A stretch of DNA of 64,000 nt, from assembly GCA_934233745.1 (NCBI GenBank), contig CAKQGN010000003.1:122086-186085 (forward strand), in the 5' to 3' direction. Under the pieces are notes generated by a model. It was not told the origin of the DNA. It saw nothing but the letters and a program-made list of their open reading frames with translations, and searched no databases. Positions within the stretch are counted from its first letter, which is position 1. Every line of letters begins with the position of its first letter. Of the stretch, positions 8,421-16,765 are shown one piece after another. A program made the position numbers and the translations under genes. This DNA is from an uncultured Clostridia bacterium. GTDB lineage: Bacteria > Bacillota > Clostridia > Christensenellales > CAG-917.

Positions 8421-9827
8421 CTATCTTTTTACTCGTTGTCTTGAATTGAGAATATAGTATTCTTCCGCCGCCTCGTCGAAAGCATTTTCCTCTTCGTCGG
8501 GGACGGGACTCGGAAGCGATTGCCGTATGGTGTTGATTTTGTCTATAAGCAATTGCACGTCGTTTTTCTGCTCGGACTGTTCGATTTGAGTGTCGGGGAC
8601 AATCGCGTCGATGTCGGTAGAATAGGATTTTGACAAATACAGCGACAATTTTGCGCATGCGGGACCGATAAGCTCGTAAAGCACGCTCGATGCAAGGATG
8701 ATGGTTTCCATCGCACTGCCCGTTTCACCGCCTATCGTTCGGGACGCAAGCGCGGCAAGTCCTATTGCGACGCCCGCTTGAGGGATGAGCGCAAGTCCCA
8801 GCCAATTGCGCACTTTTGCGTCCTTCCTGACGCAAAGACAACCCAAAAACGAACCTGCGTATTTCCCGGCAATCCTTGTAAAGAAATACACAACTCCTAT
8901 CACCAGCAATGACACACCCGCAATCGATCCGCTCGAGCTTACAAGCGCGTCGAGCTTGAAATTGACGCCCGAACGCACAAAGAACAAAAGCAAAATCGGC
9001 GGTGAAAAATAGTTGAGCTGCTTGAACAGTTTGTCGTCTTTTGCCACGTTTCTGTACACCGTGCCCATCGCCATACATCCGAGAAGAGGAGATACGTCGA
9101 GGAGGGTACAAAGTCCGCAAAACGAAAAAATTACGGCGATTGCAATGATAAGACGATTGTCTGTGGAGTGCTTCCCCAAAAGCAGTTTGAGCAAAAAACC
9201 GAGCGCGCCGCCCACGACAAATACAACTATGTTGTATATAATAGGAAGCGCAACGTTTTTGAACGTCACAACGCCCGCAAGAGAAGCGGTTGCGATTGCT
9301 ATTGCCACCGAAAACGCCAAAAGCCCCACAACGTCGTCAAGTGCGACGACTTGCAACAGCGTGTCGACAAAGTCACCCTTTGCGTTTGTCTGCCGAATGG
9401 TCATCATTGTCGATGCCGGTGCCGTTGCGGCGGCAAGCGCGCCGAGAACAATCGAAAACGCAAGGCTCAAACCGAGCGCGAAATACATCACCAAAAACAC
9501 CACAAGCGACGCAAGCAAGGCTTCAAAAAGCGTAATCACTATATTTTTTGCTCCGTTCTTTTTCAAAGTGGACAGCGTAAAAAATTCTCCCGTGCTGAAC
9601 GCGATAAACGCAAGCGCGATGTCGGCAAGAAAACTCATCCCCTCCACCACCTGAGTCGGGATTACGTCTATACAATAAGGGCCGATAATTATACCCGCTA
9701 TAATATACCCCGTCACATTGGGCAATCTGAGTTTTTTTGTGACGCGCGACATAAGATATCCCGAAAGAAGCATAACGGCTATCGAAATAATCGCTTGTCC
9801 CACCGATGAGAAATTTTTGAGCAACAT
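8421..9827 (-). CDS. CPA2-type cation:proton antiporter
   Basis: 468 residues with about 12 membrane helices, matching monovalent cation:proton antiporter-2 (KefB/NapA-like) membrane domains: LRLPNVTGYIIAGIIIGP near the N-terminus, ALAAATAPASTMM and VALDDVVGLLAF in the unwound-helix and ion-binding region. The Asp pair in ALDDVVG fits the proton-coupled site of the family. A hydrophilic tail of about 80 residues carries no TrkA-N domain. It is divergent from a LysR regulator 134 bases away, and the dyad between them may control one or both. Confidence 0.9.
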   Translation of the reverse strand: MLLKNFSSVGQAIISIAVMLLSGYLMSRVTKKLRLPNVTGYIIAGIIIGPYCIDVIPTQVVEGMSFLADIALAFIAFSTGEFFTLSTLKKNGAKNIVITLFEALLASLVVFLVMYFALGLSLAFSIVLGALAAATAPASTMMTIRQTNAKGDFVDTLLQVVALDDVVGLLAFSVAIAIATASLAGVVTFKNVALPIIYNIVVFVVGGALGFLLKLLLGKHSTDNRLIIAIAVIFSFCGLCTLLDVSPLLGCMAMGTVYRNVAKDDKLFKQLNYFSPPILLLFFVRSGVNFKLDALVSSSGSIAGVSLLVIGVVYFFTRIAGKYAGSFLGCLCVRKDAKVRNWLGLALIPQAGVAIGLAALASRTIGGETGSAMETIILASSVLYELIGPACAKLSLYLSKSYSTDIDAIVPDTQIEQSEQKNDVQLLIDKINTIRQSLPSPVPDEEENAFDEAAEEYYILNSRQRVKR

Positions 9828-9912
9828 TTTTCCCTCTTTCCCAATTGAATTTCAAAATTGGTCTTGTTTGTTTCGTGCTGTTATGCTATGCTGTAAAAAA
9901 CATAAAGTCAAA

Positions 9913-9936
9913 TTATGATATTTTATACAATCATAA
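9913..9936. promoter_or_regulatory. Dyad resembling a LysR-family operator
   Basis: TTATGAT (9913-9919) and ATCATAA (9930-9936) form an inverted repeat with a ten-base centre, containing the T-N11-A pattern typical of LysR-type binding sites. It sits between the antiporter operon and the divergent lysR gene, where such regulators usually act. Confidence 0.55.
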
Positions 9937-9961
9937 ATTTTGATAATACAAGGAGGTCGCT

Positions 9962-10864
9962 ATGTCTCTTTTGGACGACAAACTCGAAACATTCGTAGCC
10001 GTGTGCGAAACAAAAAACTTCACCAAAGCCGGGGAGCTGTTGGGGCTTACTCAACCGGCGGTTTCTCATCAAATCAAAAAACTCGAAGAAGAACTGAACG
10101 CACCCGTATTTTTGCGTAAAAAGGGAGAGCTTATACTCTCGGCAGAGGGAGAAATCGCACTTTTATACGTAAAACGCATGCGCGCTCTTTGTGAGAAAAT
10201 GCGCGACAAAATCAAAAACGCAAAAACCAATATTTATAAAATCCGAATCGGCATAACCCACACTCAGGAAAGCGGTTTTATGATTGAGGCGTTGTCGAAA
10301 ATCGCACTCGGAGACGATAACATTACGATAACTTTTATTACTGATACCATAAAAAATCTTTATGCTATGCTCGAAAATTTTGAGATAGATATGGCGATTA
10401 TCGAGGAAAAACCGTCAAACCCCGACTTCCGTTTCACAATCATCGACACCGATATGCTCGTTTGTATCGCCTCAACCAACAATCCCGTGGCGCAAAAAGC
10501 GTCCATCTCCCTTCAGGAGCTTAAAAAACAACATCTTATTTTGCGCTTGCCGTCATCGTCCACGCGTGAAAAGTTCAACTCCGCTCTCGAATCGATAGGC
10601 GAATCCGTTGACAACTTCGACGTAATCATAGAGGTGGACAGCATCGCCACAATACGAAATCTCGTAAAAAAGGACGTGGGCGTATCCATTCTCTCAAAAG
10701 GCACTTGTTACAAGGAAATCCGCAAGGGACAACTTGTCGCTTTGCCAATCGAAAATCTCAGCATGACGCGCGAAACAACCATCGTTTATCACAAAACTTT
10801 CATGCACACCGAAATGATAGAGCGCATCGCAAAAGTGTACGGCGAAGTGATTTCGGCGCAATAG
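9962..10864 (+). CDS. LysR-family transcriptional regulator
   Basis: 300 residues, the standard length. The N-terminal winged helix-turn-helix is clear (LETFVAVCETKNFTKAGELL, then LTQPAVSHQIKKLE, then FLRKKGELILSAEGE). A linker helix and a periplasmic-binding-protein-like effector domain follow (about residues 90-300). AAGGAGG lies five bases before the ATG. By position it probably regulates the divergent antiporter-mgtC operon and itself, but the effector is unknown. Confidence 0.95.
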   Translation: MSLLDDKLETFVAVCETKNFTKAGELLGLTQPAVSHQIKKLEEELNAPVFLRKKGELILSAEGEIALLYVKRMRALCEKMRDKIKNAKTNIYKIRIGITHTQESGFMIEALSKIALGDDNITITFITDTIKNLYAMLENFEIDMAIIEEKPSNPDFRFTIIDTDMLVCIASTNNPVAQKASISLQELKKQHLILRLPSSSTREKFNSALESIGESVDNFDVIIEVDSIATIRNLVKKDVGVSILSKGTCYKEIRKGQLVALPIENLSMTRETTIVYHKTFMHTEMIERIAKVYGEVISAQ

Positions 10865-10910
10865 CGGCAACCATCCGAAATAACATTGATGCAAATCATA
10901 CATTTGTATA

Positions 10911-10939
10911 TTGATTTCTTAATAGAATAACTTTATAAT
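10911..10939 (+). promoter_or_regulatory. Promoter of the M28 peptidase gene
   Basis: TTGATT, a 17-base spacer and TATAAT lie 36 bases upstream of the ATG at 10975, which has AGAGGA as ribosome binding site. Confidence 0.6.
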
Positions 10940-10974
10940 TAGCTTGAAGAACGCAATACGACAAGAGGAAAACT

Positions 10975-12195
10975 ATGAAACTCGAAAAACTCAAACAAAA
11001 CAAAGAGCAAAGCGCAAACTATATGTTTGACTTTATCTCGCACGTGACGACAAATTTCGGCAAACGCGATTGCGGCAGCCAGGGCGAAAAAGACGCCATC
11101 GGTTATATGGCTCAGGAAGTAGCGCCGTATGCCGACAGTGTAACCACCGAAAAATACGATGCGCATCCGCTTGCGTTTATGGGTTGGATTTATATCACCG
11201 TTACGCTTATTCTCGGCGCATTCGTTGCCTCGTTCTTTATGCCGATGCTCTCCCTCGTTTTTATCGCAATCGGCATGGAAATCATGATTTTGGAATTCGT
11301 GCTTTACCGCAAAGTCGTGGACAAGCTCTTTCCAAAACGCGAATCGCTCAATATGATGGCAATCAAAAAGCCGACAGGCGAGGTCAAACGCAGAGTTCTC
11401 ATCAGCGGACACGCGGACGCGGCATACGAATGGACGCTAAATTACTATCTGGGCGGAAAAGCGTTTATCGCGCATTTTCTTATCTCCGTCATCGGTATTC
11501 TATACTTCACGGCAGTGGCAATCGCCGCGTGCGTAACAAGCGGTATGTTTTCAAAAGTCACCGACTCGGGATTGCTTATCGCCTTGGGTGTGAGCGGCGT
11601 ATTTGTGCCGTTTTGGATTTTGATGTATTTCCTCTTCAACCCCAAAGTGATTGCGGACGGCGCAACGGACAACCTCACGGGTTGCGCAATGGGAATAAGT
11701 TTTCTCAAAGCGCTCAAAGACAACGGTATCGAATTTGAAAACACCGAGGTCGGATGCATTTGCGCAGGCGGCGAAGAAGCCGGCCTAAGAGGCGCAAAGG
11801 CATGGGTGAAAGCACACAAAGACGATTTCAAAGATTGTCCCACCACAATACTTTGCCTCGACACCTTGCGCGAGCAAGACCATATGCTTGTAAATCACAA
11901 AGACATGAACGGACTTGTTCAATGCGACAAAGAGGCAACCGAAATCTGGCTCGCGGCATGCAAAGACGAGGGTATCCCCTGCAAAAAAGGCAGCGTGGCT
12001 CTCGGAGCAACCGATGCGGCGGCATACACCGAAGGCGGCTTCAAAAGCGTGTGCGTAACAGCGATGAATTTTGATCTGCCTCGCTATTATCACACAAGGC
12101 TCGACGTTGCCAAGGACGTTGACAAAGATTGTCTTGCAAACACGTTCTCCGTCCTTTGCAATTTCGTCGAAAAGATCGACGAACAAACGAGATAG
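10975..12195 (+). CDS. M28-family metallopeptidase with internal membrane helices
   Basis: 406 residues. The zinc-peptidase ligands of family M28 appear in order: His146 and Asp148 in SGHADAA, Asp228 in ADGATDNLTG, the Glu pair in GGEEAG (267-268), Asp in LCLDTLRE and His in YYHTRLD. Unusually, two hydrophobic hairpins interrupt the fold, at about residues 68-110 (before the first His) and 162-222 (between first and second ligand sets), so the enzyme is probably membrane-embedded. No signal peptide is evident. Likely an aminopeptidase-like enzyme; substrate unknown. Confidence 0.85.
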   Translation: MKLEKLKQNKEQSANYMFDFISHVTTNFGKRDCGSQGEKDAIGYMAQEVAPYADSVTTEKYDAHPLAFMGWIYITVTLILGAFVASFFMPMLSLVFIAIGMEIMILEFVLYRKVVDKLFPKRESLNMMAIKKPTGEVKRRVLISGHADAAYEWTLNYYLGGKAFIAHFLISVIGILYFTAVAIAACVTSGMFSKVTDSGLLIALGVSGVFVPFWILMYFLFNPKVIADGATDNLTGCAMGISFLKALKDNGIEFENTEVGCICAGGEEAGLRGAKAWVKAHKDDFKDCPTTILCLDTLREQDHMLVNHKDMNGLVQCDKEATEIWLAACKDEGIPCKKGSVALGATDAAAYTEGGFKSVCVTAMNFDLPRYYHTRLDVAKDVDKDCLANTFSVLCNFVEKIDEQTR

Positions 12196-12313
12196 AAATC
12201 AAAATCGCGATTTTATCATATAAATTACATACGATAAACTCGGTTTATTGCAAATTACATCGACATATTTATGCAATTGCATTGATATATTTTATTGATA
12301 AGGAGAGAAAATT

Positions 12314-12469
12314 ATGGGTGACTATTCAAAGTATATCGATCCCAAAAGACGCGCTGTCCCCACCCCCAAAAGCATGGTTGACGGCATGATGGGCATGGGT
12401 GAGGATAAACTCTGCTGCTGTAATCTCTTCGACACTATCGGTTTTTGTTTTGCAAACAACCGAATTTGA
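12314..12469 (+). CDS. 51-residue microprotein with a CCC motif
   Basis: A short gene of 51 codons with a near-perfect ribosome binding site (AGGAGAG at 12301-12307, seven bases before ATG) and its own strong terminator directly downstream. The N-terminus is basic and Pro-containing (MGDYSKYIDPKRRAVPTP), the middle is Met/Gly-rich (MVDGMMGMGEDK), then LCCCNLF and GFCFANN. Four Cys are grouped in the last third. There is no membrane helix or export signal. I recognise no family. It lies between the M28 peptidase and the TtcA-like gene, after an AT-rich region of 118 bases. Confidence 0.7.
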   Translation: MGDYSKYIDPKRRAVPTPKSMVDGMMGMGEDKLCCCNLFDTIGFCFANNRI

Positions 12470-12482
12470 AAATCGTTGATTG

Positions 12483-12513
12483 AAAAAGGGAATCGCATGC
12501 GATTCCCTTTTTT
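12483..12513. terminator. Perfect bidirectional terminator hairpin
   Basis: A 15-bp perfect palindrome: five A, GGGAATCGCA and its complement, then six T. It ends the microprotein transcript and, read the other way, the ttcA-like gene. Confidence 0.9.
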
Positions 12514-12589
12514 CGATATGCTCCGTTGTTTTTTTGCAAAACCGACTTTTATACTCGGTTTTTGATATGATAACTGCTTGTTGCGGTGT

Positions 12590-13720
12590 TCAATTGTCAT
12601 CGTATTCATCAAGAAAGCTGTGTTTTATGCCGTCTTTTTTGTATGCAATGACCGTGTTGAGTTGCACATTCTCGACGCTTTTGAATATGCACTTTTCAAC
12701 ATCGGGGTTGCTCTTTTTCAACTCTCTTATAAGCAGCTTGGTTTCCTGCCTTTTTGAGCGATTTTGCCCGTTGTTACACGAAGTGCATGTATCCGTAAAT
12801 TTGCACGCACATTGGATAAAATGCAAGTCGTTGTAATCTCTCCAGGCTTTTATATCGTCCTCCCTTATCAGATAAAGAGGTCTGATAAGTTCCATTCCCT
12901 CGAAATTTGTGCTGTGCAGTTTCGGCATCATTGTCTGAATCTGCGCGCCGTGCAACATACCCATAAGTATGGTTTCGATAACGTCGTCATAATGGTGCCC
13001 GAGGGCAATCTTGTTGCATCCGAGCTGCTTGGCAAAATTATACAGATAACCCCTTCTCATTCGCGCGCAAAGATAACACGGCGACTTATCCACATTGTAA
13101 ACGGACTCGAAAATATCCGTTTCGAATACGGTGATAGGGACATGTAATCTGCGAGCGTTTTCCTCGATGATTTCCCTGTTGGCTTTGGCATATCCCGGGT
13201 CCATAACGAGATATCTGACATCAAAATTCAAGTTGCTGTGACGCTTGTATTCTTGAAACAGCTTTGCCATAAGCATGGAGTCTTTTCCGCCCGATATGCA
13301 CACGGCGATGTTGTCGCCATCGTTAATGAGTTTATATTCCTTGATTGCTTTGTAAAACTTCCCGAATATGTCTTTTTTGAATTTGCCCGTCAAACTCTGC
13401 TCGACGCGCTTGCAAAAATCATCGTCCGTTTGCTTTTGCATTTGCATACGCAAATATTGCGAATACCCGCCCTGCAAACTATAAGCCTCGTATCCCTGCT
13501 CGCAAAGCCATTCGGCAATGTCGATGCTGAGTATGCCCTTTGCACAATACACGACAATCTTTTGAGATTTATCTTTCGGCGGATTTTTCCTCAAATCAGC
13601 TTCGTTGACACTCGCCGAATCGGGAATAAATCCGTATTCCCTGTCCGTTGCGGGACGAATGTCAAAAACCGCCCTTTCTTCCTTATTCAGTTTTTCAAAT
13701 TGTTCAACTGTTATCTCCAT
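12590..13720 (-). CDS. Rhodanese-TtcA-like PP-loop fusion protein
   Basis: 376 residues. Residues 1-100 form a rhodanese domain with the active-site Cys in VVYCAKGILS. Residues about 130-310 form an ATP-PPase (PP-loop) domain with SGGKDSM, close to the tRNA 2-thiocytidine synthase TtcA, including an iron-sulfur-type CYLCARMRR and a GHHYDD motif; further Cys lie at QCACKFTDTCTSC. TtcA-type enzymes thiolate cytidine 32 of tRNA, so the fused rhodanese probably delivers persulfide sulfur. I chose ATG at 13720; a TTG at 13747 would add nine residues. Neither has a strong ribosome binding site. Confidence 0.85.
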   Translation of the reverse strand: MEITVEQFEKLNKEERAVFDIRPATDREYGFIPDSASVNEADLRKNPPKDKSQKIVVYCAKGILSIDIAEWLCEQGYEAYSLQGGYSQYLRMQMQKQTDDDFCKRVEQSLTGKFKKDIFGKFYKAIKEYKLINDGDNIAVCISGGKDSMLMAKLFQEYKRHSNLNFDVRYLVMDPGYAKANREIIEENARRLHVPITVFETDIFESVYNVDKSPCYLCARMRRGYLYNFAKQLGCNKIALGHHYDDVIETILMGMLHGAQIQTMMPKLHSTNFEGMELIRPLYLIREDDIKAWRDYNDLHFIQCACKFTDTCTSCNNGQNRSKRQETKLLIRELKKSNPDVEKCIFKSVENVQLNTVIAYKKDGIKHSFLDEYDDN

Positions 13721-13987
13721 TATCTCGTTTGCCTGTTTCTTTGTCAAAATGTTTTTTCAGCGATATAATATCACAAACAAAAAAATAACACAATAAATGA
13801 AACATAGACAAAGAAATCGCGATGTGTATCTTTGGCTTCTTTGTTTTTTTCAGCGCTTCATATCCCGTCATGCTCGCACAACATAAGAAAACAGTAGCGT
13901 TGCCGTTATGTTTGCATAAGGTCTGCGCTATCACGCCGGGGCGAAAAGCTTAAGACCGAAACTCTCGGCTATTTTTATGTTGGGCAT
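13721..13987. other. Intergenic stretch, no gene seen
   Basis: AT-rich DNA between the ttcA-like gene and tRNA-Arg. I see no ORF with coding character and no clear structured RNA. Confidence 0.5.
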
Positions 13988-13990
13988 AAA

Positions 13991-14021
13991 TAAAAGGAAT
14001 CGCACCGACAGATACGATTCC
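13991..14021 (-). terminator. Terminator after tRNA-Arg
   Basis: Read on the minus strand, GGAATCG and CGATTCC form a hairpin with a 12-base loop, followed by TTTTATTT. Confidence 0.65.
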
Positions 14022-14030
14022 CAACGGAAA

Positions 14031-14108
14031 TGGCGTCGGATCCCGGGCTCGAACCGGGGGCCTTGCGCTTAGGAGGCGCACGCTCATATCCAACTGAGCT
14101 AATCCGAC
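14031..14108 (-). tRNA. tRNA-Arg (anticodon CCT)
   Basis: A full cloverleaf is readable on the minus strand: acceptor GTCGGAT/ATCCGAC, D arm GCTC/GAGC, anticodon stem TGCGC/GCGCA with loop CTCCTAA (anticodon CCU), T loop TTCGAGC and an encoded CCA end. It reads AGG codons. Confidence 0.95.
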
Positions 14109-14269
14109 ATTTTAGCACGACAATAATAACACATTGATTGATAAAAATCAATTTGAATGGACGTTTTGTTTTTCAAATCACTTAATACTAAAAATTCTCA
14201 GTCTAAAGGAAATAAAATATTTGTTATAGCCACTGTCATTCATACCCGGTTAAGAATCTCTGTTGATTT

Positions 14270-14465
14270 GTGGTACATACGCTTCGCTAGTTCCACGGCA
14301 CAAACTTCGGCACGCAAGGCGTGAGCTGTGGTATTTCGCCTTTGGCTCATACCAGTTCAAGAAACTCGGCAGAGTTTCTCTGCCGTTTTATATACAATCT
14401 CAACCGTTCTTACTTCGCAAAGGTTGCGATTGTATATAAAAATGCGAGTGCCTTTGCACTCGCAT
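14270..14465. repeat. Array of six hairpins between two tRNA genes
   Basis: Successive inverted repeats: GTGG/CCAC (14270-14295), CACGC/GCGTG (14311-14323), GGTAT/ATACC with an inner GCC/GGC (14330-14353), CGGCAG/CTGCCG (14367-14385), a 13-bp stem TTTATATACAATC with its complement (14387-14440), and ATGCGAGTGC/GCACTCGCAT (14442-14465). Read on the minus strand the last is followed by TTTTTATA and is the tRNA-Pro terminator. The others lack an obvious role. No protein-coding frame is convincing here. Confidence 0.7.
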
Positions 14466-14472
14466 AGTTTCT

Positions 14473-14549
14473 TGGTCGGAGTAACGGGACTTGAACCCAT
14501 GGCCTCTTGACCCCCAGTCAAGCGCGCTACCAAACTGCGCCATACCCCG
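14473..14549 (-). tRNA. tRNA-Pro (anticodon GGG)
   Basis: Minus-strand cloverleaf: acceptor CGGGGTA/TACTCCG, D arm GCGC/GCGC, anticodon stem CTTGA/TCAAG with loop CTGGGGG (anticodon GGG), T arm ATGGG/CCCGT with TTCAAGT, discriminator A and encoded CCA. Confidence 0.95.
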
Positions 14550-14878
14550 ATTTGTTTTGTGTTTTCTTTGTAGCATAGGTATTGTAACTCAAAAGTTTGA
14601 TTTTGACAAGCGGATTGAAAAATATCTCGAAAAATCGTTAAAATTTGCGGTATTTAATCAAAGCACACAAGCGGATTGCTTTTCATTCTCCTTGCATATG
14701 ACGATTGCAAAATGTTTGCCGACTTGTTATTGCGCGACATTTGCGGTAAAACATATTTTTGTGCGGTTAGAAATCGGAAAATGCGATTTATATGCGGATA
14801 GAAACACGGATTGCAAGCGCGCGTCAAGCGGTTGTTGACAATACTGTAAAAAAATATCGCAATAGAATGCCAAAATGT
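14550..14878. other. Intergenic stretch, no gene seen
   Basis: AT-rich DNA of about 330 bases. A reading frame runs through it into the downstream gene, but it lacks a ribosome binding site and coding character; I treat it as untranslated. Confidence 0.5.
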
Positions 14879-14907
14879 TTGCCAAATTTCAATTATTTGT
14901 GTACAAT
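14879..14907 (+). promoter_or_regulatory. Promoter of the Cys-cluster gene
   Basis: TTGCCA, a 17-base spacer and TACAAT lie about 80 bases before the ATG at 14987. Confidence 0.55.
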
Positions 14908-14986
14908 ATGCTCAATTAGGTTGGATAAACGCGGTTTGACCGCATTGAAATTTTCAACAAATACTGTATACGGAGCATATAGCACC

Positions 14987-15640
14987 ATGGACAAAATCAC
15001 TTTGCAAGCAAAACTTGACGATCAAAAATGGAATGACAGCGTTATGAATCATCGCGATATGTGCGGTGCGTACGACTATTGCGCTTTCTGCGACAAGAGC
15101 ATTGCCCTGCCCTGCGCAACCGCTTTTGAAAAGATGAACGAGCAAAAAGCCACGACGGCAGCAGAGCCCTCTCCTGTTGCGGTTTCAACGCCCGTTGAAG
15201 AAGATGTGACGGAACTCCACTCCTCTCTCGGCAAAAAGTTTGACTACGACAAGGTTATGGCAAAGAAAGCCGCGCGCAAGAGTCTCACGTTTGCAGAGAA
15301 ATATGCTCTTGCCGACGACATCATCAAGGAACGCTACGAAATCCTCAAAGACGCGCTCACCGCAACGGCAAAAGGCACTCCGAAAATCAAGAGCCGTATC
15401 AGCAAGCAATGCGATACATATAGACGCGAAGGCGACATCGTGGCAAAAATCACCATCATCGGCACTTCTTTGCGCATCAATCTTCCCCTCGATCCCGACG
15501 CGGAAGAGTTCAATGACGGTCGCACTCCGCACACCTCAACAGGACATAAAAAAGTGTATGAGGAAGTTCCTTTCCAATTCAAAGTGAACAGCAAACTCGC
15601 ACTCAAACGTGCACTCGCCCTTATCGATTTGGTCAAATAA
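14987..15640 (+). CDS. Hypothetical protein with Cys cluster and a clostridial repeat-type domain
   Basis: 217 residues. The N-terminus carries a Cys cluster (MCGAYDYCAFCDKSIALPC), possibly a metal site. After an Ala/Pro-rich linker, residues about 90-217 show the order RISKQCDTYRREGDIVAKI, then GTSLRINLPLDPD, then VPFQFKVNSKLALKRAL. This resembles a domain I know from many hypothetical proteins of Clostridia and Mollicutes (consensus RISWxxExFxxGRxxxAKL, GKTLxLYLALdP, xxRIKNDRRxxYA); its function is unknown. I chose ATG 14987 (GGAG 11 bases upstream) over a frame extending to 14792. A terminator follows. Confidence 0.75.
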   Translation: MDKITLQAKLDDQKWNDSVMNHRDMCGAYDYCAFCDKSIALPCATAFEKMNEQKATTAAEPSPVAVSTPVEEDVTELHSSLGKKFDYDKVMAKKAARKSLTFAEKYALADDIIKERYEILKDALTATAKGTPKIKSRISKQCDTYRREGDIVAKITIIGTSLRINLPLDPDAEEFNDGRTPHTSTGHKKVYEEVPFQFKVNSKLALKRALALIDLVK

Positions 15641-15662
15641 CAAATGGGTACAAACGATAAAC

Positions 15663-15687
15663 TCCGCCTCGTCAGAGGCGGTTTTTT
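15663..15687 (+). terminator. Terminator of the Cys-cluster gene
   Basis: CCGCCTC/GAGGCGG hairpin with a four-base loop, followed by TTTTTTG. Confidence 0.9.
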
Positions 15688-15700
15688 GTTTTCTTTCACA

Positions 15701-15729
15701 CAAAAATCCCGTCGCATTGCGGCGGGATT
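15701..15729 (-). terminator. Terminator of the nucleoside ABC transporter operon
   Basis: Read on the minus strand, AAATCCCG with its complement forms a long stem with inner CGC/GCG, followed by TTTTTG. It lies 26 bases past the permease stop. Confidence 0.85.
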
Positions 15730-15754
15730 TGTTTCGGTATTTTGTTTTCAAAGA

Positions 15755-16765
15755 TTAGCGCATTCCTTTGTCGTACGGAATACCCTCCGCTTTGGGTGCT
15801 CGCGACTTTTTAGAAGTGAAAGCAAGAACAATGAGCGTAACAACATATGGCAACATTCTGTATACATAAGAACTAATTCCGATTTGAGCAAGCCAATAAA
15901 CGCCGTCTCCGTTTATATCTAATGTAGCATATGCTGCGCCAACACACTTAAACAATCCAAACAACAAGGCTGATCCGGCGATATTCAAAGGCTTCCAATT
16001 TCCAAATATCATAACTGCCAAAGCCAAAAAACCAAATCCTGCAACTTCGCCTGTTGAAGAACAGTTCGATGTTGTTAGCGCGTAAACAAAACCACCCAAT
16101 CCGGCCAATGCGCCTGATATTGTCGTTCCTGCATATCTCATGGCATAAACATTGATACCAAGTGAGGCTGCTGCTTGTGGATTCTCTCCGCATGAACGCA
16201 AACGCAAACCAAATTTCGTAGTATACAGTATTATGGATAAAATTACAAATATCCCAATACAAATATAAGATGAAATATAGACTTTATTGAATAAAACTTC
16301 TCCTATAACACTCAATTTCTGTGTTTTCTCAAAACCGAAATCGGTTTTAAATAACATAAACCATTCTGCTGCATCACCCCGCGCCATATCTAGTGTGTTT
16401 TGATTTGCCAAAATTCTTATCAAGAACAAAACAAGCGCAGGTGCCAACATGTTAAGAGCAGTACCACCGATCGTTTGATCTGCTTTTAAATTTACCGCGG
16501 CAAAAGACAACAGCAATGAAAACACTGCGCCGACTACAGCGGATAACAACATTGCCAAAACCAGCAAAAGCTGTGCATTCTCAATTGAAAAAACCCGAGC
16601 CGCTTGCATTTCTCGGACAAATAACACGCCGACAAATGCACCGATAATCATAATACCTTCAAGCGCAAGGTTTATAATACCGCTTCTTTCGGCAAACACA
16701 CCTGCCAAAGCAACTATCATAAGGGGAATTGCAAACATTAATGTTTGTTGAATAAGAAACGACAT
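15755..16765 (-). CDS. BMP-type nucleoside ABC transporter permease (NupQ-like)
   Basis: 336 residues and about nine hydrophobic helices, with the conserved GIINLALEGIMIIGAFVGV near the N-terminus and GFGFLALAVMIFGNWKP near the C-terminus. These are hallmarks of the second permease of BMP-dependent importers (NupQ/YufQ/TsgC). Such systems bring nucleosides or related purines into the cell. Its ATG overlaps the stop of the upstream permease (TAATG). The gene is AT-richer than the pyrG and guaA genes nearby. Confidence 0.9.
   Translation of the reverse strand: MSFLIQQTLMFAIPLMIVALAGVFAERSGIINLALEGIMIIGAFVGVLFVREMQAARVFSIENAQLLLVLAMLLSAVVGAVFSLLLSFAAVNLKADQTIGGTALNMLAPALVLFLIRILANQNTLDMARGDAAEWFMLFKTDFGFEKTQKLSVIGEVLFNKVYISSYICIGIFVILSIILYTTKFGLRLRSCGENPQAAASLGINVYAMRYAGTTISGALAGLGGFVYALTTSNCSSTGEVAGFGFLALAVMIFGNWKPLNIAGSALLFGLFKCVGAAYATLDINGDGVYWLAQIGISSYVYRMLPYVVTLIVLAFTSKKSRAPKAEGIPYDKGMR

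Noticed and set aside
13704..13934. 76-codon frame upstream of the ttcA-like gene
   Set aside because: It overlaps the gene start in another frame and has neither ribosome binding site nor coding character.
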